From NCBI GenBank assembly GCA_964344685.1, contig CAYFOK010000004.1, positions 62,001 to 126,000 on the forward strand: a DNA stretch of 64,000 nt, in the 5' to 3' direction. Positions 27,574 through 35,236 of this stretch are shown piece after piece (position 1 is the stretch's first letter; the number at the start of each line of letters is the position of its first letter). The DNA comes from Scalindua sp964344685. Its GTDB lineage: Bacteria > Planctomycetota > Brocadiia > Brocadiales > Scalinduaceae. Under the pieces are notes generated by a model. The model was not told the origin of the DNA, did not search any database, and saw nothing but the letters and a program-made list of their open reading frames with translations. Both the position numbers and the translations under genes were made by a program.

Positions 27574-27645
27574 AGCTAGCGGTGGGATTCGAACCCGCAA
27601 CCTGCTGATTACAAATCAGCTGCTCTGCCGTTGAGCTACGCTAGC
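27574..27645 (-). tRNA. tRNA-Thr (anticodon UGU)
   Basis: Minus-strand cloverleaf: acceptor GCTAGCG/CGCTAGC and anticodon stem GCTGA/TCAGC with loop TTTGTAA. CCA is not encoded. It is the first gene of the tRNA-tuf run, so the order Thr(UGU)-Tyr-Gly-Thr(GGU)-tuf equals thrU-tyrU-glyT-thrT-tufB of E. coli. Confidence 0.95.
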
Positions 27646-27660
27646 TGGAAACCTATAAAG

Positions 27661-27691
27661 ATTATCAGAATATTTTATCTTTTCAAGACAA
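27661..27691 (-). promoter_or_regulatory. Possible sigma-70-type promoter of the tRNA-tuf superoperon
   Basis: On the minus strand TTGTCT (27686-27691) and GATAAT (27661-27666) are separated by 19 nt. The predicted start would be about 9 nt before tRNA-Thr(UGU). The -10 is good, but the spacer is long and the -35 weak. Confidence 0.3.
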
Positions 27692-27708
27692 AACTACCCA
27701 TTTTTCAA

Positions 27709-28836
27709 TTAATTCGTGCGGATTTGCTCTAAAAAACCCTTATAATTTCTAACCATCTCGCCGATACTGTCGCCGCCAAACTTTTCCATGAAACATCTGG
27801 CTATTTCAAAAGCCATAGCCGCCTCGCCAACGACAGATACAGCTGGTACAGCACAAACATCAGATCGCTCTGTCGATGCACTTACCGGTTTTTTTGTGAT
27901 TATATCTACAGACTTTAATGGCCTCATGAGGGTTGGAATAGGTTTCATAGCTGCACTTGCAATTAAGACTTCACCATTTGTTATACCGCCCTCAATTCCG
28001 CCTGCATTATTAGTTGTCCGGCCAAAAGCTCCTTTTTCCTCACAGTAAAATATCTCATCATGAACCTGGGATCCAAATTTCTTTGAAAAATCAAACCCCA
28101 GGCCAATTTCAACCCCCTTTATACCCTGTATTGACATCAAAGCACTTGCCAGGATCCCATCTAATCGTAAATTCCATTGCGTATGACTACCCAGACCAGG
28201 AGGAACCCCAAAAGCCATTATCTCTATAACTCCTCCCAGTGAATCACCTTCCTTCTTGGCCTTCTTGATTTTTTCAATCATTTTCGATTCAGCCATCTTA
28301 TCCAGGCAAAAGACCTTACTTTTATTTCTGATCCTGATTATCTCTTCGGGATTCTTGATTGTTTTTTTTGAATTTACCCCACCTATACCTTTGACATAAC
28401 CCAAAACATTTATATCAAACTTAGCAAGAAATATTTTCGCTAATGATCCTGCAGCAACCCTGGCAGCAGTTTCCCTAGCACTTGCCCTTTCAAGAATATT
28501 CCTCACATCCTTGTGACCAAACTTAATAACCCCCGGCAAATCGGCATGCCCTGGCCTCGGCCTAGTAACATCAGGCAAAATGTCTATTTTGTAATCCTTA
28601 TTCTCTATTTTCAAACAAATAGGGCTTCCAATAGTTATATTTTTTCTCGTTCCAGACAAAATACACACACTGTCACTTTCAATTTTCATCCTCCCGCCCC
28701 TGCCAAAACCACCTTGACGCCTTTTCAAATCTTCATTAATACCAGATTCATCTAAATGAACCCCCGCAGGAAACCCATTTACTATTACAACCAGGCACTT
28801 GCCATGTGATTCACCGGCAGTGGTAAAAGTCAGCAT
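27709..28836 (-). CDS. aroC: Chorismate synthase
   Basis: Last shikimate-pathway enzyme; it converts 5-enolpyruvylshikimate-3-phosphate to chorismate with reduced FMN. The 375-residue product starts MLTFTTAGESHGKCLVVI and contains GRGGRMKIESDSV, RPGHADLPGVIKFGHKDVRN and the C-terminal GEAAMAFEIARCFMEKFGG. All are family signatures and the length is normal. It is divergent from the LolC/E-like gene. The tRNA genes follow 63 nt downstream on the same strand, so readthrough is possible. Confidence 0.97.
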   Translation of the reverse strand: MLTFTTAGESHGKCLVVIVNGFPAGVHLDESGINEDLKRRQGGFGRGGRMKIESDSVCILSGTRKNITIGSPICLKIENKDYKIDILPDVTRPRPGHADLPGVIKFGHKDVRNILERASARETAARVAAGSLAKIFLAKFDINVLGYVKGIGGVNSKKTIKNPEEIIRIRNKSKVFCLDKMAESKMIEKIKKAKKEGDSLGGVIEIMAFGVPPGLGSHTQWNLRLDGILASALMSIQGIKGVEIGLGFDFSKKFGSQVHDEIFYCEEKGAFGRTTNNAGGIEGGITNGEVLIASAAMKPIPTLMRPLKSVDIITKKPVSASTERSDVCAVPAVSVVGEAAMAFEIARCFMEKFGGDSIGEMVRNYKGFLEQIRTN

Positions 28837-29185
28837 AAAAACCCCAAAAAAGTCACTTAAATATTGAATAATTTGGCTATTCTATATTTAAATATAACTT
28901 CTTCAAGCTTTTTATCGCCGAAATTGAATTATTTTGTACAATCGCAATCCTTTGTTTATGTAACATTTAATGAATTGCTGCTAATCTATTAGATGCCCGG
29001 AAACGTTTACCATCCACATGAATATTCAAAACAACGGCAACCTACAACGACACCAAGAATATGTTACTACTTTTCAACAGAAAACAGAAAGGCCCAGCCG
29101 CCACATACGTGGATTTTTAATTGCTTATGTACATATCCTTATGATAGTATTTTTTCAAATTTTTAAATTTTCAATACATTAATAA
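28837..29185. other. Divergent aroC / lolC-like intergenic region (349 nt)
   Basis: AT-rich spacer between two divergent genes. It holds the candidate aroC promoter and a short palindrome CCACATACGTGG near 29101. No ORF, tRNA or recognisable riboswitch was seen. The plus-strand gene has no SD before its ATG. Confidence 0.5.
28879..28906 (-). promoter_or_regulatory. Candidate promoter of aroC
   Basis: Minus-strand TTGAAG (28901-28906), a 16-nt spacer and TAGAAT (28879-28884). The predicted transcript start is about 36 nt before the aroC ATG. Confidence 0.45.
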
Positions 29186-30442
29186 ATGTACAAACTATTT
29201 GTAAGTCTAAGATACCTTCGAAGAAAGAAAATCACCTTTTTCGCTGTTGCAGGAGTTGCCGTAGGAGTTATGACTTTAGTAGTAGTACTATCTGTTATGA
29301 GCGGTTTTGACAAAGAGTTGCGTTCAAAAATAAGAGGTACGCTAGCACATCTTATTATTCAGAAAAGGGGTATTTATGGTTTAAGTAATTATAAAGATGT
29401 TCTTAAAAAGGTAGAGTCTTTTGAACATGTCAAGGCATGTGCCCCGTATATTGAAGGCCCCGCTCTACTCAACATAAGAGGCGCAAAAGAATTCACATAT
29501 TTCAAAGGTATTATTCCTGATGCAGAAGCGAGAGTGGGCAATTTTGAAAATTATATAAAACAATTTAAAAATAAACCCCAGGACTTGTTAACTGTACACG
29601 GAGAGAGAAAGACTCCAAGCGCATTTGGGGGTATCGAACTATTACGCATTAGAGAAGGCGATCCTGAAACTAATCCGGAAAGCTTTATAAAAAATGGAGA
29701 AAAAATTGTTTTAGTATCTATAAAAGGATGGGACAAGATCAATGTTAAGCCGTTCATTCTTACAGGAAAATTTAAGTCCGGCATGTATGATATTGATAAA
29801 AACTATATTTATATACCATTAAAGACCGCACAGGACTTAGCAGGAACAAAGGATTCTGTCACAGGAATAAGTGTCAGACTAGATGATTATAACAATGCGC
29901 CAGAAGTACGAGAACAACTTCAAAGAGAACTAGGATTTGGTTTTCATATTCAAACCTGGGAAGAAGTACGTGGGACATTCCTGAAAGCTGTTGCTCTTGA
30001 AAAACGCGTTATGGCGTTTATCTTATTTTTTATCATTATAGTCGCTGGCTTCAACATACTTGCAATTTTAACCATGATTGTATTTGAAAAATCAAAAGAC
30101 ATTGGCATCCTAAAAGCTTTGGGAGCTACAACAAGAGGCATTATGCTTATCTTTCTTATGAACGGCCTGTTTATTGGCCTATTCGGCTCCGCAATAGGAA
30201 CCGGAGTTGGACTTGCATTTATAAATAGAATTAATTGGATCGAAAAGACAGTATACAATTTTTCAGGCTGGAGGCCATTTCCACCGGAAGTATATTATTT
30301 CAACGAAATACCAACTGTTGTTGACGCCAAGAGCATTATTATCATTATCTCATTTTCTGTTGCTTGTGGAGTTTTATTCAGCATATATCCCGCATTAAAA
30401 GCAGCACGTTTAGACCCTATCGAAACCCTCAGATATGAATAA
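29186..30442 (+). CDS. LolC/LolE-family lipoprotein-releasing ABC permease
   Basis: Inner-membrane permease of the type that, with LolD, releases lipoproteins for transport to the outer membrane. The 418-residue product has the family architecture: an N-terminal MYKLFVSLRYLRRKKITFFA segment with TM1 (about 16-40), a large periplasmic domain, then three C-terminal helices (about 273-300, 320-345, 377-400) in an FtsX domain. It ends with KAARLDPIETLRYE, the typical LolC/E terminus. No LolD ATPase is adjacent, so which Lol subunit it is cannot be decided. MacB-type export is less likely. Confidence 0.85.
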   Translation: MYKLFVSLRYLRRKKITFFAVAGVAVGVMTLVVVLSVMSGFDKELRSKIRGTLAHLIIQKRGIYGLSNYKDVLKKVESFEHVKACAPYIEGPALLNIRGAKEFTYFKGIIPDAEARVGNFENYIKQFKNKPQDLLTVHGERKTPSAFGGIELLRIREGDPETNPESFIKNGEKIVLVSIKGWDKINVKPFILTGKFKSGMYDIDKNYIYIPLKTAQDLAGTKDSVTGISVRLDDYNNAPEVREQLQRELGFGFHIQTWEEVRGTFLKAVALEKRVMAFILFFIIIVAGFNILAILTMIVFEKSKDIGILKALGATTRGIMLIFLMNGLFIGLFGSAIGTGVGLAFINRINWIEKTVYNFSGWRPFPPEVYYFNEIPTVVDAKSIIIIISFSVACGVLFSIYPALKAARLDPIETLRYE

Positions 30443-30601
30443 AGCAATATTGATTTTGCATTCGGACTTCTTACTCCCACCTGAATACTTACCGGGCAGG
30501 CAAATATCTACTACAACCATAATATAAAGATAAAACTATAGTCTAACATGATTTAAAGTAGATCCACTGTATCATTGAATATCTGACCAATTCAAAAAGT
30601 T

Positions 30602-30630
30602 TTGACTTGCCGGTGTATGGATGATAATAT
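30602..30630 (+). promoter_or_regulatory. Candidate promoter of the J-domain gene
   Basis: TTGACT (30602-30607), a 17-nt spacer and TAATAT (30625-30630). It sits about 100 nt before the gene, in a 288-nt spacer that otherwise shows no gene. Confidence 0.4.
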
Positions 30631-30730
30631 GCTAAATAGTTAATTTTTTGCAATTTAAATCAAACTTAGATTATTATGCTTTATGTAAATGCATAGAGCT
30701 TTAAAACAGAATAATCAGAGGTAATAAACA

Positions 30731-31549
30731 TTGATCAATTACTATCAAGTTTTGCATGTACAAGAGGGATCTGATAGAGATGAAATTAGGAACTCATTTA
30801 GAAAACTTGTAAAACAATACCATCCAGATAAAAATAAAACAAACGGAATATCATCAGAAGACAAGATCAAGCTACTCATTAAAGCATATAAAACTCTGAC
30901 CGACTCCGAGAAAAGAGTTCATTATGACAGTCTCTTGCAAAATGATAATACTAGAGATTTTTACTATAAAGAACGAGTAGAGGTAGGAAGAGAGAAATAC
31001 AAATATGATTTAAAATCTCAAGCAAAAATTGTTTTAAATGACCTCTTAAACAACAATGGACATCGGGCAGTCAAAAATTATGAACGCCTGAAAGAAGAAA
31101 ACAAGAACTTCAAACTGTTGAACTTTTTAGATTTAAAAGATTATCTAGATTGTAAATTTCTACTCGCTGAAGAGTATGAAGAGCAGGAGAATTATGAGCT
31201 GGCCTTTGAATTGTACGAGTATGTCTACCAAAATGGAGATGGCAATCCTGCACGCAAACTCTTGCTGGAGGAAATTAAGGACAGGATCATTCGTTTATCA
31301 TGTAAAAAATTGGCTAAACGCGTAAAACCGAATAAAGCGATAACCTACTTGACAAGAGTTATAAACTTAAGAGTAAATAAGAACGAAAAAGCTTTTTTAT
31401 ATAAGAAAATTGCCGACATTTATGCAATTTCAGGAGAATGGGATAATGCATTGACGAGTTTCAACATGGCAATGTCACTTTATCCTAATCTAAAAGGCAC
31501 GCAAACGTTGAAAAACAAACTAAACAAACATTTTTCACAAGAAAACTAA
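30731..31549 (+). CDS. J-domain protein with helical-repeat C-terminus
   Basis: Likely DnaK co-chaperone that stimulates Hsp70 ATPase through its J domain at residues 1-70; the HPD motif is at 31-33 in KQYHPDKNK. The rest lacks the Gly/Phe and zinc-finger regions of DnaJ. Instead it shows helix pairs resembling TPR repeats (about 140-185 and 205-260), so it may bring a specific client to DnaK. The start is TTG, chosen because the J domain begins at once and GAGG lies 10 nt before it. Confidence 0.82.
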   Translation: MINYYQVLHVQEGSDRDEIRNSFRKLVKQYHPDKNKTNGISSEDKIKLLIKAYKTLTDSEKRVHYDSLLQNDNTRDFYYKERVEVGREKYKYDLKSQAKIVLNDLLNNNGHRAVKNYERLKEENKNFKLLNFLDLKDYLDCKFLLAEEYEEQENYELAFELYEYVYQNGDGNPARKLLLEEIKDRIIRLSCKKLAKRVKPNKAITYLTRVINLRVNKNEKAFLYKKIADIYAISGEWDNALTSFNMAMSLYPNLKGTQTLKNKLNKHFSQEN

Positions 31550-31580
31550 TTCATACACTATTAACGGTAATAGGAAAATA

Positions 31581-32483
31581 ATGACTTCTCACGAATCGGT
31601 TTTACTAAAAACAGATATTCCCTATTTAAAACTTCATAACAAAGGGAAGGTCAGGGAAATATTTGAGATTGATGACAATCTACTGCTCGTCGCAACTGAC
31701 AGAATTTCAGCTTTCGATGTAATCCTTCCGAATGGCATACCGCATAAAGGAACAGTCCTTACACAAATATCAGAATTCTGGTTTGAGCTTATAGGAGATT
31801 TGACGGAAAACCATTTAATCACGACCTCAATCGACGAAATTGATAAAATAAAAGAAGAAGACAGGGACCTGCTTAGAGGACGTTCAATGCTCGTAAAGAA
31901 AGTTGACGTAATTCCTGTTGAATGTATAGTAAGAGGCTATATCGCAGGTTCCGGCTGGAAGGAGTATAAAGAACATGGGACCGTCTGTAAGATAAATTTA
32001 CCTGATAACCTGAAAGAGAGTGACAAGTTACCTGAACCTATCTTCACCCCATCAACAAAAGCAGAATCTGGACACGACGAAAATATTTCTTTCGAAGAAG
32101 CCATCAAGATTACAGGTAGAGAACTCGCAGAAGAATTAAGAAAAAGAAGCATTGAAATATACAAGAAGGCAAGTGAATACGCCCTGACAAAAGGAATTAT
32201 AATAAGTGATACGAAATTCGAATGGGGCAAATATGGCGATAAAGTAATTCTAATTGATGAAGTCCTGACTCCCGACTCATCCCGTTTCTGGCCTCTGGAA
32301 AGCTATTCACCCGGAAAGCCACAACCATCCTTTGACAAGCAATTCGTGAGAGACTATTTAGAGTCCTGCGATTGGGACAAGAATCCACCGCCACCCTCAC
32401 TCCCTGGAGACATAATCCGAACTACATCTGAAAAATATCTTGAGGCTTACACTAAGCTTACGGGAAAAGAAATATCTGCTTAA
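31581..32483 (+). CDS. purC: Phosphoribosylaminoimidazole-succinocarboxamide synthase
   Basis: Purine pathway step 8: CAIR + Asp + ATP to SAICAR. The 300-residue product is the long form found in many non-enteric bacteria. It has HNKGKVREIFEIDDNLLLVA (about 18-37), ATDRISAFDV, the EYKEHGTVCKINLPD region, SGHDENISFEEA and DTKFEWGKYGD near 210. AGGA lies 6 nt before the ATG. It begins 31 nt after the J-domain gene, with possible co-transcription. Confidence 0.97.
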   Translation: MTSHESVLLKTDIPYLKLHNKGKVREIFEIDDNLLLVATDRISAFDVILPNGIPHKGTVLTQISEFWFELIGDLTENHLITTSIDEIDKIKEEDRDLLRGRSMLVKKVDVIPVECIVRGYIAGSGWKEYKEHGTVCKINLPDNLKESDKLPEPIFTPSTKAESGHDENISFEEAIKITGRELAEELRKRSIEIYKKASEYALTKGIIISDTKFEWGKYGDKVILIDEVLTPDSSRFWPLESYSPGKPQPSFDKQFVRDYLESCDWDKNPPPPSLPGDIIRTTSEKYLEAYTKLTGKEISA

Positions 32484-32489
32484 GAGCAC

Positions 32490-32521
32490 ACGCCTAATCC
32501 TAAGTCTTCCGAGGCGTTTTA
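32490..32521 (+). terminator. Likely intrinsic terminator of purC
   Basis: Stem ACGCCT (32490-32495) pairs with AGGCGT (32512-32517) and is followed by a short T run (32517-32520). It begins 7 nt after the purC stop and lies between the convergent purC and nth genes. Confidence 0.55.
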
Positions 32522-33166
32522 TCTGGATTTTTTCACACCAACCCTTTTACAATACTTGAAGATTTTGCATTTGCTACACCAGGGTGAAATGGGCACACAG
32601 AGATTCTGGCCGTATGTTACAAGAAGGTCGTTATAGATTAACCAGTGTTTTTTGGGCAATGTCTTTCTCAGGGCAAATTCTGTTTGCTCAGGAGTTTTTG
32701 TCGTTACTAAACCAAGCCTGTTAGAAATCCTATGGACATGTGTGTCAACGCAAATTCCCAACTTACCATAACCTAATGTAACTACAAGATTCGCAGTTTT
32801 ACGCCCAACCCCCTTAAGCTTCAGGAGTTCATCAATTTCATCGGGAACAACGCTCCCATAATCATCTATCAAAGTTTTACATATTTCTTTTATTCTTTTT
32901 GATTTAGTTTTATAAAAACCAACAGGATAAATAGCTTTTTCAATACTTTTAATACTTAAATCTAGCATCTTTTCCGGATTATCAGCAAGATCAAACAGCC
33001 TGTTTGAAGCGTCAGCGGTTACCTTATCTTTGGTACGCAAACTGAGTATACATGAAATAAGTACCATAAACGGACTTTTGGTCATTGAAACTATCGTAAC
33101 AATTGGCACAACATATTTCTTGTTTTCTCGTTTAAGAATGGACACTATATTATCTATTTTATCCAA
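32519..33166 (-). CDS. nth: Endonuclease III (DNA glycosylase/AP lyase)
   Basis: Base-excision repair of oxidised pyrimidines. The 215-residue product has the helix-hairpin-helix LKGVGRKTANLVV (about 118-130) with the catalytic Lys, the catalytic Asp in CVDTHVHR, and the C-terminal [4Fe-4S] ligands Cys190, Cys197, Cys200 and Cys206 (CX6CX2CX5C). Its length is typical. It is convergent with purC and divergent from pssA. Confidence 0.95.
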   Translation of the reverse strand: MDKIDNIVSILKRENKKYVVPIVTIVSMTKSPFMVLISCILSLRTKDKVTADASNRLFDLADNPEKMLDLSIKSIEKAIYPVGFYKTKSKRIKEICKTLIDDYGSVVPDEIDELLKLKGVGRKTANLVVTLGYGKLGICVDTHVHRISNRLGLVTTKTPEQTEFALRKTLPKKHWLIYNDLLVTYGQNLCVPISPWCSKCKIFKYCKRVGVKKSR

Positions 33167-33222
33167 CGCCTCTACCTCCCAGGATTCCTAATACATAACA
33201 GAACGCAACATTAATTATAATA

Positions 33223-33242
33223 GTGCAATAAATTTATTGCAC
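33223..33242. promoter_or_regulatory. 20-bp perfect palindrome between nth and pssA
   Basis: GTGCAATAAA followed by its exact reverse complement. A plus-strand TATAAT (33216-33221) ends one base before it, so the palindrome would cover a transcription start. It is a possible operator for a dimeric regulator acting on the nth/pssA divergent region. Confidence 0.4.
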
Positions 33243-33355
33243 ATACAGCTACATATTTAATACTAAACCCAAATACAAAATATTTACTAAACACACATAA
33301 TCTATTGAAAAATTACAACTTATAGGATTTTCTGTCTGCTTTTTATATAAAACTA

Positions 33356-33384
33356 TTGTAACGGCATCATTTTTGTTGTATAAG
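33356..33384 (+). promoter_or_regulatory. Candidate near-leaderless promoter of pssA
   Basis: TTGTAA (33356-33361), a 17-nt spacer and TATAAG (33379-33384). The predicted start falls within a few nt of the ATG at 33393. No SD precedes the ATG, which fits a leaderless mRNA. Confidence 0.35.
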
Positions 33385-33392
33385 TATTAGTT

Positions 33393-34163
33393 ATGGAAGA
33401 TTTAAGATATTCCCAAAGAGTGATAGCTCAGATAAAAAATTATTTGCCTACAATTGTCAGCATGGGCAACCTCGCTTGCGGTTTTGGTGCAATCGTATTT
33501 ATCATAAACAATGAGCTGACTTACGCAGCATGGCTTGTTATCACAGCCATGATTTTTGATGGACTTGATGGTCAAGTCGCACGATTAACAAAAACAACGA
33601 TTACCTGGGGTGCTCATTTAGATACGCTTGCAGACATGATAACTTTCGGGTTTGTTCCAGCTTTCCTTATTGGCAGGCATGGAGCTTTCAGCACTTCTGT
33701 CGCTGTCTGGTTTGTATGTTTCTTTTACACCTTAAGCGCTGCAATTAGATTGGCAAAATTCGAATTCGAATCAGAAAACAACAAATCCGGTAAAATACGA
33801 AGTAAATATTTTACGGGGCTACCCTCTACACTTGCAGGCGGTACAGCCGCATCTCTGATATTGTTAGATTCGTATCTCAAGGCCACACTTAACATTCAAG
33901 CCGTTTCTACATGCCTTCCATGCGTTATCTTTATTTTAGGGATTTTAATGTTAAGCAAAATCCCGTACATAAGAATTGTCGATCTTGTAGGAAGCAAACG
34001 TGATCCAGTTTCTTTATTAATCACATCAGTACTTTTTTTCACGCTCCTTGTCTTCTTTATTCTGTATCCAAGTATCATGCTTGCACTTGGTTTTTGTGTA
34101 TATATTTTGATCGGCCTCGGAAAACATGGTATATTCAGAAATAAAGCAATGCATACCACCTAA
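33393..34163 (+). CDS. pssA: CDP-diacylglycerol-serine O-phosphatidyltransferase
   Basis: Membrane enzyme making phosphatidylserine, the precursor of phosphatidylethanolamine. The 256-residue product has the CDP-alcohol phosphotransferase motif DGX2ARX8GX3DX3D at Asp59-Asp81 and about six to eight hydrophobic segments. The motif and the N-terminal NYLPTIVSMGNLACGFGA segment favour the PssA subfamily over PgsA. No phosphatidylserine decarboxylase gene is adjacent. Confidence 0.9.
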   Translation: MEDLRYSQRVIAQIKNYLPTIVSMGNLACGFGAIVFIINNELTYAAWLVITAMIFDGLDGQVARLTKTTITWGAHLDTLADMITFGFVPAFLIGRHGAFSTSVAVWFVCFFYTLSAAIRLAKFEFESENNKSGKIRSKYFTGLPSTLAGGTAASLILLDSYLKATLNIQAVSTCLPCVIFILGILMLSKIPYIRIVDLVGSKRDPVSLLITSVLFFTLLVFFILYPSIMLALGFCVYILIGLGKHGIFRNKAMHTT

Positions 34164-34173
34164 CAAACTTTAT

Positions 34174-35235
34174 CTATGTGATCTCAACTTTCCTGTTACC
34201 TTTTATCACCTTTCCGATTACAAATGGTTCTTCCTTCAGATGTTTTAGTTTTTTCATTATAGATGACGCATAATACTTTGATACAATTAATACCATCCCT
34301 ATCCCCATATTAAGAACCTTGTACATCTCATCTTCTTCTATTTTCCCCTTTTTCTGTATTACTTTAAAAATCTCTGGAACAGGCCAGGTGCCCTTTTTGA
34401 TCCTTACTGAGCACCCTTCAGGCAAAACCCGGGGAATATTTTCAATCAATCCGCCACCCGTAATATGAGCCATCCCCTTAATAACTTTTTTAAATCGATA
34501 ATGAAGCAAAAGAGCTCTTACTGGTTTAACATATATTCTGGTCGGCTTAAGGAGTTCATCTCCTATGGTTCCGTTTATCGCTTTAACCTTACTATTTATA
34601 TCCAGCTTGGCTTTTTCAAATAAAACTTTACGTACTAAAGAAAAACCGTTGCTATGAAGCCCACTTGATTTAAGACCTATTACGATATCGCCTGCGCATA
34701 TGCCTCTTCCATTTATTATCCTCTTTTTTTCTACAATACCAACTGCGAACCCAGCCAGATCGTACTCACCATCATGATAAAAACCGGGCATCTCAGGAGT
34801 TTCTCCACCCAGGAGGGCACATTCTGCTTCACAACATCCATTAGCAATACCGTGCAGAACTTCCTTCATTTTCCCAGGGATCATCCTGCTACTGGCCATA
34901 TAGTCTAAAAAAAATACTGGTTCAGCCCCCAACACCAAAATATCGTTAACGCACATAGCTACTAAATCTATTCCTATCGTATCGTGCCGATCCATCATAA
35001 AGGCGATCTTCAATTTTGTCCCTACACCATCTGTAGATGCTACCAACACGGGGTGGCGATAATTTTTAGAGAACAGTTTCGAGTCATAATTTAATGAAAA
35101 CAGGCCGGCAAAACCACCAGGGTTTTCTATAACCCTCGGGCCAAATGTTCTGCGCAACTGTTGATAAATGTCAGTAGTAAACTTACCCTTGGCTTCAATA
35201 TCCACCCCTGCATCTTTATAACTAAATCCCGCCAT
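34174..35235 (-). CDS. purM: Phosphoribosylformylglycinamidine cyclo-ligase (AIR synthetase)
   Basis: Purine pathway step 5: FGAM to AIR with ATP. The 353-residue product shows VASTDGVGTKLKIAFMM (about 66-82), the ALLGGETPEMPGFYHDGEYD segment and HITGGGLIENIPRVLPEG near 245. It begins 1 nt after the purF stop, so the two are clearly co-translated. Confidence 0.97.
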   Translation of the reverse strand: MAGFSYKDAGVDIEAKGKFTTDIYQQLRRTFGPRVIENPGGFAGLFSLNYDSKLFSKNYRHPVLVASTDGVGTKLKIAFMMDRHDTIGIDLVAMCVNDILVLGAEPVFFLDYMASSRMIPGKMKEVLHGIANGCCEAECALLGGETPEMPGFYHDGEYDLAGFAVGIVEKKRIINGRGICAGDIVIGLKSSGLHSNGFSLVRKVLFEKAKLDINSKVKAINGTIGDELLKPTRIYVKPVRALLLHYRFKKVIKGMAHITGGGLIENIPRVLPEGCSVRIKKGTWPVPEIFKVIQKKGKIEEDEMYKVLNMGIGMVLIVSKYYASSIMKKLKHLKEEPFVIGKVIKGNRKVEIT

Positions 35236-35236
35236 T

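Noticed and set aside
27391..27600. 69-codon minus-strand open frame across tRNA-Tyr and tRNA-Thr
   Set aside because: It reads through tRNA genes; the tRNA cloverleafs explain the sequence.
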